51,828 bases of DNA. Source: Hylemonella sp. UBA6679 (lineage in GTDB: Bacteria > Pseudomonadota > Gammaproteobacteria > Burkholderiales > Burkholderiaceae_C). Below, in pieces: positions 34,811 to 42,858 of the stretch (position 1 is its first letter; every line of letters starts with the position of its first letter). The notes beneath the pieces were generated by a model. It saw nothing but the letters and a program-made list of their open reading frames with translations. It did not search any database and was not told the DNA's origin. The position numbers and the translations under genes are program-made. The stretch lies in contig DKJZ01000004.1 in the NCBI GenBank assembly GCA_002454975.1, forward strand, positions 1 to 51,828. The letters are read 5' to 3'.

Positions 34811-34852
34811 TTGATCCATATTTTCAATGCGCATAGAATATGCGCATTGAAA
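34811..34852 (+). promoter_or_regulatory. ccdAB promoter with perfect palindromic operator
   Basis: A perfect inverted repeat with 14-bp arms (TTTCAATGCGCATA, GAA spacer, TATGCGCATTGAAA) covers 34822-34852. A -35 box TTGATC (34811-34816) and a -10 box TAGAAT (34834-34839) are exactly 17 bp apart, with the -10 box inside the palindrome. Each arm also contains an ATGCGCAT-type half-site. This is the expected layout for autorepression by the CcdA/CcdB complex, 16 nt before the ccdA start. It also faces the maf promoter region. Confidence 0.82.
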
Positions 34853-34867
34853 TCACACATTTGCCTC

Positions 34868-35113
34868 ATGACATCGCTAACTTCCCAAAAAGCCTTGAAG
34901 CGAGCCACCAACGTCAGCCTGAGTGTGACGGTACTTGAAGACGCGAAAGCGTTGGGCATCAACGTGTCTCAAGTGTGCGAAGCGTCTTTGCGGAGTTACG
35001 TTCGGGACGAACAAGCAAGACGTTGGAAAGAAGAGCACCAAGAATTCATCGCTGCTTACAACGCCAGCGTGGACAAAGATGGCTTACCGTTGGACGAATG
35101 GAGAGGCTTCTGA
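34868..35113 (+). CDS. ccdA: CcdA-type antitoxin
   Basis: 81 aa from ATG 34868; an in-frame ATG at 34796 lies upstream of the promoter and is rejected. The N-terminal ribbon-helix-helix DNA-binding part is TNVSLSVTVLEDAKALGINV with SQVCEASL. The C-terminal toxin-binding tail is RRWKEEHQEFIAAYN and ends in DEWRGF, close to CcdA of F. It neutralises CcdB and represses the operon. Its stop overlaps the ccdB start by one base (TGATG). Confidence 0.92.
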   Translation: MTSLTSQKALKRATNVSLSVTVLEDAKALGINVSQVCEASLRSYVRDEQARRWKEEHQEFIAAYNASVDKDGLPLDEWRGF

Positions 35114-35430
35114 TGGCGCGGTTTGATGTCTACCCCAACCCAGGACAATCAGCCGCTGCCACGCCTTACCTGTTAGAGGTACAAAGTGACTTGCTCGATG
35201 GCCTCAACACCACGGTGGTTGTGCCTTTGTGCCGTGAGCATGCATTCGCCAAGATCAAACTGCCTGTGCGCTTAACGCCAGTCTTGATGATCAAGGGCGA
35301 GAACTTTTTGATGGAAACACCCAAGTTAGCTGCTGTGCCCCGAAAGATACTGAAGAACCCAATCACCAACGTGAAGGCTGAGCAGAGCATCATCACCAAC
35401 GCTTTGGATTTTCTGTTTCAGGGCTACTGA
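35113..35430 (+). CDS. ccdB: CcdB-type DNA gyrase toxin
   Basis: 105 aa. MARFDVYPNPG, TPYLLEVQSDLLDGLNTTVV and VRLTPVLMIKGENFLMETPK follow the CcdB fold. The extreme C-terminus, which holds the gyrase-contact W-G-I in F-plasmid CcdB, here reads NALDFLFQGY and lacks that tryptophan. It may still act on gyrase or may be weakened. It ends four bases from the rlmH stop (convergent), with no room for a terminator. Confidence 0.9.
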   Translation: MARFDVYPNPGQSAAATPYLLEVQSDLLDGLNTTVVVPLCREHAFAKIKLPVRLTPVLMIKGENFLMETPKLAAVPRKILKNPITNVKAEQSIITNALDFLFQGY

Positions 35431-35434
35431 CGAA

Positions 35435-35902
35435 TCACTCCCGGTGATACGGGTGGTTGGCGTTGATGGACCAAGCGCGGTAGAGCTGCTCGATGAGCAG
35501 CACGCGCACCATGGCGTGGGGCAAGGTCAGGTCTGAGAGTCGGATGCGTTCATGGGCTTGGGCGCGAAGCTCAGGGTCTAGGCCATCAGGCCCACCAATG
35601 ACCAGAGCCACATCATCGCTAGCCAGTTGCCAGGCTTTGAGTTTTTGGGCCAGCGCCACGGTGGTTAAATGCGTGCCGCGTTCATCGAGTGCCACCACAC
35701 GCGTACCACGAGGGATGGCGGCTTCGATGCGAACGCGCTCGGCAGCCACCAGCTGCTCGTAGGTTTTAGAGCTGCGCGGCTCGGTTTTGATGGCCTTGAG
35801 CTCAACCTTGAGTTCAGTCGGAAAGCGCTTGGCGTAATCGTCCCAGGCGGTTTGTGCCCAGTCGGGCACACGCTGGCCCACGGCCACAATCAGCAGCTTC
35901 AT
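35435..35902 (-). CDS. rlmH: 23S rRNA pseudouridine-1915 N3-methyltransferase RlmH
   Basis: 155 aa SPOUT methyltransferase. MKLLIVAVGQRVPDWAQTAW at the N-terminus, ALDERGTHLTTVALAQKL, VIGGPDGLDPELRAQA (the SAM knot) and the ending QLYRAWSINANHPYHRE are diagnostic. It methylates m3-psi1915 in helix 69 of the ribosome. It is 21 nt downstream of rsfS, the usual bacterial pair. Confidence 0.97.
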   Translation of the reverse strand: MKLLIVAVGQRVPDWAQTAWDDYAKRFPTELKVELKAIKTEPRSSKTYEQLVAAERVRIEAAIPRGTRVVALDERGTHLTTVALAQKLKAWQLASDDVALVIGGPDGLDPELRAQAHERIRLSDLTLPHAMVRVLLIEQLYRAWSINANHPYHRE

Positions 35903-35923
35903 GCCGCGCGATCAGGCCAGGCT

Positions 35924-36871
35924 TCAGGCCTTGCGGCTGGGTTTGTTGGTCGACTTAGCAGGCACCTTTTTCGCAGGCGCCTTTTTGGCAGCTGGCCGAG
36001 CCGCAGGCCTTGCCGAGGATTTGGCTGCCGGCTTGGCTACAGACTTGGCCGCAGGCTTGGCCGAAGAGCGCACAGGTGCTTTGCCGGCGGGCTTACCGCC
36101 AGCTTTGCCCGCGGTCTTGGCCGCAGCCGATTTCTTTGGCACTGCCTTGCTTTCGGGCTTGATCACCAGCGTCTTGAGAGGCTTAGTTGCTACAGATTTG
36201 CTAGCAGGCGCTTTGGCGCTGCCAACAGAAGGCACAGCGCGACCCGCTGTTGCCTTCACTGCAGGTTTGCCTGCACGCTTGGCTGCAGAAGGCGCACCCG
36301 GGCGGGAGTTGGCGCGCTTGGCAGCAGGCTTGGCGCCTGTTTTGGCTTCTTGTGCTTTGGCCAAAGCAGCCTTGGAGGGAAACGCGTCAGCCACACCTTG
36401 CTTGGCCGCGCTGGAGCGACGCAGGCTGGCGGGTTTGGCATCGGCCTTGCCGGTTTTCTCAGCCGCTTGGGCAGCCGCCTTGGCCGCAGGCGTGGGCTTG
36501 TCGGCACCAAACTTGATGCGCACGGGCTTTTCGCCCCACAGGTCTTCCAAGTGGTAGTACTGACGAATCGTGGGCTGCATGATGTGCACCACGGCCGCGC
36601 CGCAGTCGGCAATGATCCACTCGCCGTTTTCTTCGCCTTCAATGCGTGGCTTGCTAAAACCAGCCTCGCGCACCGCATCGCGCACACTGGCGGCCAAAGC
36701 CTTGGTCTGACGGTTAGAGGTACCTGAGGCGATGATCACCCGCTCAAACAAGGGCGAGAGGTGCTCGGTGTTGAACACCTGGATGTCTTGCGCTTTGACG
36801 TCTTCAAGGCCATCCACAATGGCTCGCTGGAGTTTTTGAATGTCTTTTTTGGCGGCGGCTTCAGTGGTCAT
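35924..36871 (-). CDS. rsfS: Ribosomal silencing factor RsfS with long basic Ala/Lys tail
   Basis: 315 aa. The normal RsfS domain occupies about residues 1-120: LQRAIVDGLEDVKAQDIQVF, IIASGTSNRQTKALA, GEWIIADCGAAVVHIMQPTI and YYHLEDLWG. It binds ribosomal protein uL14 and blocks subunit joining in starvation. From about residue 125 to the end is a low-complexity tail of repeated AKPAAK/ARPAAKK units, about 190 residues and strongly basic, like histone-H1-type PAAK tails. Typical RsfS is 105-150 aa. There is no frame break. Confidence 0.94.
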   Translation of the reverse strand: MTTEAAAKKDIQKLQRAIVDGLEDVKAQDIQVFNTEHLSPLFERVIIASGTSNRQTKALAASVRDAVREAGFSKPRIEGEENGEWIIADCGAAVVHIMQPTIRQYYHLEDLWGEKPVRIKFGADKPTPAAKAAAQAAEKTGKADAKPASLRRSSAAKQGVADAFPSKAALAKAQEAKTGAKPAAKRANSRPGAPSAAKRAGKPAVKATAGRAVPSVGSAKAPASKSVATKPLKTLVIKPESKAVPKKSAAAKTAGKAGGKPAGKAPVRSSAKPAAKSVAKPAAKSSARPAARPAAKKAPAKKVPAKSTNKPSRKA

Positions 36872-37479
36872 CAGGCGTGGGTATAGAGGTGATGTTGGGC
36901 AATATAACTTGCAATGGCGGGGCTGACCAGTCCATCAATAGACTGTTTCATAGCCAAACGCTGGCGGATTTCGGTGGCGCTGACCGGCATCAAGGGCATG
37001 TGCAAGCGACGCACACGGTGGGCAGCCAGATGCTTGAGTTGCGCATGAAAATCGGCGTCAGACTCGGTGGTTTCTGGGCGATCAGCTATGCAAATTATAG
37101 CTTGTGCCACCAAAGCCTCCCAATCTTTCCAGCTGGGCAAGGCCACGGCTTGGTCCAGCCCCATCAAGACCAGCACCTCGGCGCCGGGGTGTTGGGCTTG
37201 CAACTCGCGCACGGTGTCGATGGTGTAGCTCGGTCCTGGGCGCCGGATTTCTCGGTCGTCCACCACCACGCCGGGCAAATCCTCAAAGTTCAGCCGCGCC
37301 ATGGCCAGGCGGTGGTGCGCGTCGCTCAGCGTTCGGGTTTTATGCCAGGCCTGGCCGGTGGGCAGCACGCGCAGTTCGCGCAAACCTAATTGGGCCAAGG
37401 CTGCTTGGGCCAGCGCGCGGTGCGCGAGGTGCGGCGGGTCAAACGCCCCGCCCAGAATGCCAATGCGGCTTACAGCCAT
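36871..37479 (-). CDS. nadD: Nicotinate-nucleotide adenylyltransferase
   Basis: 202 aa. GILGGAFDPPHLAHRALAQA is the nucleotide-binding entry (G-G-x-F-D-P-x-H) and VSATEIRQRL near residue 170 is the S-x-T-x-I-R motif. It makes deamido-NAD from NaMN and ATP. The stop codon shares bases with the rsfS start and its 5' end overlaps hemF by 10 bases, so all three are co-expressed. Confidence 0.95.
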   Translation of the reverse strand: MAVSRIGILGGAFDPPHLAHRALAQAALAQLGLRELRVLPTGQAWHKTRTLSDAHHRLAMARLNFEDLPGVVVDDREIRRPGPSYTIDTVRELQAQHPGAEVLVLMGLDQAVALPSWKDWEALVAQAIICIADRPETTESDADFHAQLKHLAAHRVRRLHMPLMPVSATEIRQRLAMKQSIDGLVSPAIASYIAQHHLYTHA

Positions 37480-38384
37480 GCACGCCGGGTGATGAACTTT
37501 TGCGTCAGTTCTGCCTCGGGCGTACCGGCCTCAGGCGCGTGCTGGTAAGACCAGCTGCACAGCGGCGGCATGGACAGCAAAATCGACTCGGTGCGCCCGC
37601 CCGACTGCAAGCCAAAGTGCGTGCCACGGTCCCACACCAGGTTGAACTCCACATAACGGCCACGGCGGTACAGCTGGAAATTGCGCTCACGCTCGCCATA
37701 AGGTGTGTTCATGCGCTTTTTCACCAGGGGCATGTAGGCGGCCAGCAGGTTGTCGCCCACGGCGCGCATCATGGCAAAGCTTTGCTCGAAGGCAAACTCC
37801 GAGAAGTCGTCAAAAAACACACCACCCACGCCACGTTGTTCGTTGCGGTGTTTCAAAAAGAAATACTCGTCGCACCACTGCTTGAAGCGGGGGTATTTGT
37901 CGTCGCCAAAAGGCGCCAGCGCGTCACGGCAGGTGCGGTGAAAGTGCACCGCGTCTTCTTCAAACGCGTAGTAAGGCGTCAAATCCATGCCGCCGCCAAA
38001 CCAAGTGACCACCTGACCGTCAGCCGCGGTGGCAGCGAGCATGCGCACATTCATGTGCACGGTGGGCACATAAGGGTTGCGGGGGTGAAACACCAGCGAG
38101 ACACCCATGGCCTCAAACGGTGCGCCCGACAACTCCGGGCGATGCTGCGTGGCCGAGGGCGGCAACTTGGGGCCGCGCACATGCGAGAACCCCACGCCAG
38201 CGCGCTCAAACACCGGGCCACCTTCCAGAATTTGCGTGATGCCATTGCCCTGCAGAATCTCGCCCTCGGGTTTTTGCCAAGCGTCGGTCAAAAACTCGGT
38301 GCCGTCCACGGCGGTTAAAGCACCGGTGATGCGCTGCTGCAAGCCTTGGAGGTAGTCGCGAACTTGGGTGGTGTCTGTGCTCAT
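37470..38384 (-). CDS. hemF: Oxygen-dependent coproporphyrinogen III oxidase
   Basis: 304 aa from the ATG at 38384; a longer in-frame start at 38495 would run into the neighbouring acyltransferase gene. FLTDAWQKPEGEILQGNGIT, VSLVFHPRNPYVPTVHMNVR, WFGGGMDLTPYYAFEEDAVH, GVGGVFFDDFSEF and RRGRYVEFNLVWDRGTHFGL are HemF hallmarks. It converts coproporphyrinogen III to protoporphyrinogen IX using O2, so haem synthesis here is aerobic at this step. The ATG is one base past the upstream stop. Confidence 0.97.
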   Translation of the reverse strand: MSTDTTQVRDYLQGLQQRITGALTAVDGTEFLTDAWQKPEGEILQGNGITQILEGGPVFERAGVGFSHVRGPKLPPSATQHRPELSGAPFEAMGVSLVFHPRNPYVPTVHMNVRMLAATAADGQVVTWFGGGMDLTPYYAFEEDAVHFHRTCRDALAPFGDDKYPRFKQWCDEYFFLKHRNEQRGVGGVFFDDFSEFAFEQSFAMMRAVGDNLLAAYMPLVKKRMNTPYGERERNFQLYRRGRYVEFNLVWDRGTHFGLQSGGRTESILLSMPPLCSWSYQHAPEAGTPEAELTQKFITRRAWL

Positions 38385-38385
38385 G

Positions 38386-39036
38386 TCAATTGATGGTTTC
38401 GGCGCGGGACACCTCAGCCCCGAGCAATCGGATGGGAGAGGCGCTTCGTGGGTTTTTGCCCGTAACGGCATCATAGACCCCGGCCAGGCGCTCAAAGTCT
38501 TGCACCTCGTCGCCCGTCAGGCTGATGAAATCGGTGATGCGGATGGTTTTGAGTCGGTAATCGAGCTTGACCAAACCCAGCGGCACCTGCGCGCCGCAGG
38601 TGGTGCGGTAAAAGCCGCTGCGCCAACCCGGAATTTTCTTGCGCGTGCCCTCGGGTGCCAAAGCCACCCAAAAGTATTGGTCGTCTTTTTTCGCTTGCTC
38701 AAACATGGCCACCGCATCGCCCACCATGCCTTGCGCGCTGGTACGCCGCACCGGCACACCCCCCAAATACCGCAGCCAGCGGCCGAACACAGGCACTTTG
38801 AAGAGGCTGTCTTTGCCCCAGAACGAGGCCTGGATACCAGTAGCCCATTTCATGAGCAGCAGCATCACAAAATCCCAGTTGCTGGTGTGCGGGTACATGA
38901 TGAACACACCCTGGCGGGCCGGCAACCCCTCAAACGACAAACCCCAGCCCAGTTTTTTCAGCAGCCAGGCGGCCAGTGCGTGGCCTTTGAACTGAACCGC
39001 AAAGGGCGGGTGAAAGTCGCTGTGCTTGAGGCTCAT
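38386..39036 (-). CDS. 1-acylglycerol-3-phosphate acyltransferase-like (PlsC domain) protein
   Basis: 216 aa. The PlsC motifs are MYPHTSNWDFVMLLL (H-x4-D) and LAPEGTRKKIPGWRSGFYR (E-G-T-R). A hydrophobic segment near residues 18-32 can anchor it at the membrane. It likely acylates a lysophospholipid or related lipid; it is not a clear PlsC itself. It overlaps purD by four bases and is followed by hemF one base later, in the same run. Confidence 0.85.
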   Translation of the reverse strand: MSLKHSDFHPPFAVQFKGHALAAWLLKKLGWGLSFEGLPARQGVFIMYPHTSNWDFVMLLLMKWATGIQASFWGKDSLFKVPVFGRWLRYLGGVPVRRTSAQGMVGDAVAMFEQAKKDDQYFWVALAPEGTRKKIPGWRSGFYRTTCGAQVPLGLVKLDYRLKTIRITDFISLTGDEVQDFERLAGVYDAVTGKNPRSASPIRLLGAEVSRAETIN

Positions 39037-40334
39037 GTTTTGATGGCGCGGTAGCCAATGTCGCGGCGGAACTGCGCGCCATCAAAGTGGATGCTTTGCG
39101 CCACTTCATAAGCGCGGGCTTGAGCCTGCCTGACGGTGTCGCCCAAAGCGGTGACGCACAGCACGCGGCCACCGGAGGTGAGCACCTCGCCACCGGTCGA
39201 TGCACCAGATGACGTGCCAGCGTGGAACACCACAGCATCAAGTGCCTCAGCGGGCAAGCCTGTGATGGCGTCGCCCTTGCGCGGGTTCATGGGGTAGCCG
39301 GCTGCGGCCATGACCACACCCAGAGCCACGCGGCGGTCCCACTCCAGCTCAATCTGGTCCAAACGACCATGGGGGCCAGGCTCGGTCGCAGCCAGCATCA
39401 CGTCCACCAAGTCGGTTTTGAGGCGCATCATGATGGGCTGGGTTTCGGGGTCGCCCATGCGGCAGTTGAACTCGAGCGTTTTGGGGTGGCCGGCAGCGTC
39501 GATCATCAAGCCAGCGTACAAAAAGCCGGTGTAGGGGATGCCGTCTTTTTCCATGCCGCGGATGGTGGGCAAAATGATTTCTCGCATGGCGCGGGCGTGC
39601 ACCTCGGGCGTGACCACCGGCGCGGGCGAGTACGCCCCCATGCCGCCCGTATTGGGGCCTTGGTCGGCATCGAGCAAACGCTTGTGGTCTTGGCTGGTGG
39701 CCAAGGCAGTGACGTTTTTGCCATCGCACAGCACGATGAAGCTGGCCTCTTCGCCCTGCAAAAACTCTTCAATCACCACGCGCGCGCCACCTTCGTTGTG
39801 GCTCACACCCAGGGTGTTGTCCAGCAGCATGAAGTCCACCGCCTCGTGCGCTTCGGCCAGGGTCATGGCCACCACCACGCCTTTGCCTGCGGCCAGGCCA
39901 TCGGCCTTGACCACGATGGGCGCGCCCATCTTGTCGATGTAAGCGTGCGCGGCTTGCGCGTCTGAAAACGTGTCGTAGGCCGCGGTGGGAATGCCGTGGC
40001 GCTGCATGAAGGCTTTGGAAAACGCTTTAGAAGATTCCAGTTGCGCAGCAGCCTTGGTGGGGCCAAACACACGCAAGCCATGGGCGCGGAACTCATCGAC
40101 CACGCCGGCGGCCAAAGGGGCCTCGGGGCCAACCACCGTCAAGCCGATGTGCTCGGCCTGCGCCCATTCGCGCAGGGCTTTGACGTCAGTGATGTGGATG
40201 TTCACCAAGCGCTTGTCCAGCGCCGTGCCTCCGTTGCCCGGGGCCACATACACGCGCTGCACCTTCTCAGACTGCGCCAGCTTCCAAGCCAGCGCATGTT
40301 CACGACCGCCACCACCAATCACCAAAACTTTCAT
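39033..40334 (-). CDS. purD: Phosphoribosylamine-glycine ligase
   Basis: 433 aa ATP-grasp enzyme: VLVIGGGGREHALAWKLA, GPEAPLAAGVVDEFRAHGLR, IVVKADGLAAGKGVVVAMTL, GGMGAYSPAPVV and EFNCRMGDPETQPIM are all present. It forms glycinamide ribonucleotide in purine synthesis. The 148-nt gap upstream holds a palindromic repeat and the end of yebC. Confidence 0.97.
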   Translation of the reverse strand: MKVLVIGGGGREHALAWKLAQSEKVQRVYVAPGNGGTALDKRLVNIHITDVKALREWAQAEHIGLTVVGPEAPLAAGVVDEFRAHGLRVFGPTKAAAQLESSKAFSKAFMQRHGIPTAAYDTFSDAQAAHAYIDKMGAPIVVKADGLAAGKGVVVAMTLAEAHEAVDFMLLDNTLGVSHNEGGARVVIEEFLQGEEASFIVLCDGKNVTALATSQDHKRLLDADQGPNTGGMGAYSPAPVVTPEVHARAMREIILPTIRGMEKDGIPYTGFLYAGLMIDAAGHPKTLEFNCRMGDPETQPIMMRLKTDLVDVMLAATEPGPHGRLDQIELEWDRRVALGVVMAAAGYPMNPRKGDAITGLPAEALDAVVFHAGTSSGASTGGEVLTSGGRVLCVTALGDTVRQAQARAYEVAQSIHFDGAQFRRDIGYRAIKT

Positions 40335-40423
40335 AGCTTTCCCATCAAAACCAGTTCAATCAGTTTACCCACCCTGCTTACCAGGGCTCACCATGCAACG
40401 GGCTTGGCCCGGGCATCGGTGAG

Positions 40424-40446
40424 CGCCCCCGGCAAGGGGGGTGGCG
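40424..40446. repeat. GC-rich palindromic intergenic repeat
   Basis: Between yebC and purD the sequence CGCCCCC (40424-40430) faces GGGGGG-T-GGCG (40436-40446), an imperfect stem with a bulged T. Flanking GC-rich arms extend over about 40391-40482. It has the look of a REP element of this group and could also end the yebC transcript on the minus strand. No gene is visible in the 148-nt gap. Confidence 0.42.
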
Positions 40447-40482
40447 AAGCGACACAGCGTGCGCGCAGCCTGGGGGTGTGCA

Positions 40483-41202
40483 TCAAACACTTGCGTTGTG
40501 AAAGACGGCTTGCACGTCATCCAAATCTTCGAGAACATCGAGCAACTTTTGCATCTTGGCCGCATCGTCGTCGGTCAACTCAATGGTGTTCTCGGGGCGC
40601 ATGGTCACCTCGGCAAGCTCAGGCTTGAAGCCCGCAGCCTCCAAGGCGTTTTTCACGGCCTCGTAGTCGGCAAAGCTGGTGAGCACCTCCATGGCACCAT
40701 CGTCGCCGGTGATGACGTCTTCAGCCCCAGCTTCCAGCGCGGCTTCCATCAGTGCGTCTTCGTTGGTGCCGGGGGCAAAAATCAGCTGGCCACAGTGCTT
40801 GAACTGAAACGCCACCGAGCCTTCGGTGCCCATGTTGCCGCCGTGTTTGCTGAACGCATGGCGCACCTCAGCCACGGTGCGCACGCGGTTGTCGGTCATG
40901 GTGTACACGATGATGGCCGCGCCGCCAATGCCGTAGCCTTCGTAACGAATTTCCTCGTAACTCATGCCCTCGGCGTTGCCCGTGGCTTTGTCAATGTTGT
41001 ACTTGACGCGATCGGCCGGCATGTTGGCTGCCTTGGCCTTGTCCACCGCCAAGCGCAGTCTGGGGTTGGCGCTCAGGTCGCCCCCACCGGCACGAGCGGC
41101 AACGGTGATTTCACGGATGATGCGGGTCCAAATCTTGCCCCGCTTCTCGTCCTGACGGCCTTTGCGGTGTTGAATATTGGCCCATTTACTGTGTCCAGCC
41201 AC
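40483..41202 (-). CDS. yebC: YebC/PmpR-family transcriptional regulator (translation factor)
   Basis: 239 aa. AGHSKWANIQHRKGRQDEKR at the start, IYTMTDNRVRTVAEVRHAF and FSKHGGNMGTEGSVAFQF are typical. Members bind DNA or, in recent work, relieve ribosome stalling at proline stretches. It is a single gene here, divergent from the HerA-like ATPase across 45 nt, and upstream of purD. Confidence 0.95.
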   Translation of the reverse strand: MAGHSKWANIQHRKGRQDEKRGKIWTRIIREITVAARAGGGDLSANPRLRLAVDKAKAANMPADRVKYNIDKATGNAEGMSYEEIRYEGYGIGGAAIIVYTMTDNRVRTVAEVRHAFSKHGGNMGTEGSVAFQFKHCGQLIFAPGTNEDALMEAALEAGAEDVITGDDGAMEVLTSFADYEAVKNALEAAGFKPELAEVTMRPENTIELTDDDAAKMQKLLDVLEDLDDVQAVFHNASV

Positions 41203-41247
41203 GCTATTCCTTCAAAATAAGCGCTTATTCTACTTTTTGGGAACCCC

Positions 41248-42858
41248 ATGGCCGTGACTGCTTTGCCCTTTGCACAACGCCACACCGCGCACGCCACCCT
41301 GAGCTGCGCCATCGAGCCCGACAAGGCCAACCGCCATGGCCTGGTCACCGGGGCCACCGGTACGGGCAAAACCATCACCCTGCAAAAGCTGGCAGAAAAC
41401 TTTTCGCTGCAAGGCGTGCCGGTGTTCATGGCCGACATCAAGGGCGACCTCACGGGCATCTCGCAGCCCGGCAAGGTGAGCGACAAATTAGCCAAAGTGC
41501 TGGCCGAGCGCGGCCTGAGTGCTCCTGAACCCATAGCATTTCCCACCACGCTATGGGATGTGTTTGGCAAGCTTGGCCACCCGGTGCGCGCCACGGTGAG
41601 CGACTTGGGGCCGCTGCTGCTGGGGCGCATGCTCAACCTCAACGACACCCAAGAAGGCGTGTTGCAACTGGTCTTCAAAATTGCCGACGACTCGGGCCTG
41701 TTGCTGCTGGACATGAAAGACCTGCGCGCCATGTGCCAGCACGTGGGCGACCACGCCAAGGACTACACCACGCAGTACGGCAACATCAGCGCGGCCAGCA
41801 TCGGCGCGATTCAGCGCGGGCTGATGCAAATTGAGCAGCAAGGCGGCGATCAATTTTTTGGCGAGCCCATGCTCAATGTGGAAGACTTCATGCAGACCGT
41901 CATGGCCCCCCAGACGCCTGCGGCATCGGCCCCCCAAGGGGGCGCTGCTCCGTCTTGGGGCGGCCCAGCGACTCCGCAGGCCGGCATGGGCGTCATCAAC
42001 ATCCTGGCCGCCGAGCAGCTGATGAACTCGCCTCGCCTGTACGCCACGTTTTTGCTGTGGTTGCTCAGCGAACTCTTTGAGCACCTGCCCGAGGTGGGCG
42101 ACCTGGACAAGCCCAAGTTGGTGTTCTTTTTTGACGAGGCGCACCTGCTGTTCAACGACGCGCCCAAAGCGCTGTTGGAGCGCATTGAGTTGGTGGTGCG
42201 CCTGGTGCGCTCCAAAGGTGTGGGGGTGTACTTCGTCACGCAAAACCCGCTCGACATTCCCGACACGGTGCTGGGCCAACTGGGTAACCGGGTGCAGCAC
42301 GCGTTACGCGCCTTCACCCCACGGGATCAGAAGGCGGTGAAATCGGCTGCCGAAACCATGCGCCCCAACCCGGGCCTGGACATCACCGCCACCATCACCG
42401 AACTGGGTGTGGGTGAGGCGCTGGTGAGTTGCCTGGACGCCAAAGGCACGCCCCACCCCACCGAGCGCGTGTTCATCTTGCCGCCTGCCAGCCAGATAGG
42501 CCCGATCACGCCCGAGCAACGCCAGGCTTTGTTGAAAAACTCTTTGGTGGCTGGGGTGTACGAGCAAGCGTTGGACCGAGAATCAGCCTTTGAAAAACTG
42601 GACGGCCGCACCACCCAGCGCCAGCCTGCCTCGCAAGCTGGGGAGCCCGCTGCTGCCAGTAGCGAAGCCGCTAAATCGGGCGGTTTTCTCGACGCTTTGG
42701 GCGGTTTGTTTGGTGGCGGCAACAGCGCCGGCCGGGGGCGTGCTGGTGCGGGCGAACAGCTCATCAAAAGTGCTGCCAGCGCCATTGGCCGCGAGGTGGG
42801 CCGTGAAATCATCCGTGGTGTGCTCGGTGGGATTTTGGGCAAATCCAGAAGGCGTTGA
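41248..42858 (+). CDS. HerA-like/DUF853 (YjgR) ATPase with in-frame repeat insertion
   Basis: 536 aa. Walker A GATGTGKT (residues 35-42) and Walker B KLVFFFDEAHLLF (about 290) define a HerA/FtsK-type P-loop ATPase of the YjgR group; its cellular job is poorly known. A 22-codon insertion of a palindromic repeat (residues about 223-245, PAASAPQGGAAPSWGG...) lies in a loop between them. The Gly/Ala-rich C-terminus (GRGRAGAGEQLIKSA...) is family-like. It ends zero bases from the relA stop (convergent). Confidence 0.88.
   Translation: MAVTALPFAQRHTAHATLSCAIEPDKANRHGLVTGATGTGKTITLQKLAENFSLQGVPVFMADIKGDLTGISQPGKVSDKLAKVLAERGLSAPEPIAFPTTLWDVFGKLGHPVRATVSDLGPLLLGRMLNLNDTQEGVLQLVFKIADDSGLLLLDMKDLRAMCQHVGDHAKDYTTQYGNISAASIGAIQRGLMQIEQQGGDQFFGEPMLNVEDFMQTVMAPQTPAASAPQGGAAPSWGGPATPQAGMGVINILAAEQLMNSPRLYATFLLWLLSELFEHLPEVGDLDKPKLVFFFDEAHLLFNDAPKALLERIELVVRLVRSKGVGVYFVTQNPLDIPDTVLGQLGNRVQHALRAFTPRDQKAVKSAAETMRPNPGLDITATITELGVGEALVSCLDAKGTPHPTERVFILPPASQIGPITPEQRQALLKNSLVAGVYEQALDRESAFEKLDGRTTQRQPASQAGEPAAASSEAAKSGGFLDALGGLFGGGNSAGRGRAGAGEQLIKSAASAIGREVGREIIRGVLGGILGKSRRR
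41916..41981. repeat. 66-bp palindromic repeat inside the HerA-like gene
   Basis: Outer arms GCCTGCGG (41916-41923) and CCGCAGGC (41974-41981) are perfect inverted copies. Inner arms CGGCCCCCCAAG (41927-41938) and CTTGGGGCGGCCC (41954-41966) match with one mismatch. The unit is 66 bp, a multiple of three, and contains no stop, so it extends the protein by 22 residues. Its inner arms are of the same GC-rich REP style as the intergenic element at 40424-40446. Confidence 0.75.

Noticed and set aside
37104..38318. 404-codon plus-strand open frame opposite nadD and hemF
   Set aside because: Covers two well-identified minus-strand genes and is rich in His/Arg/Ala repeats of shadow type.
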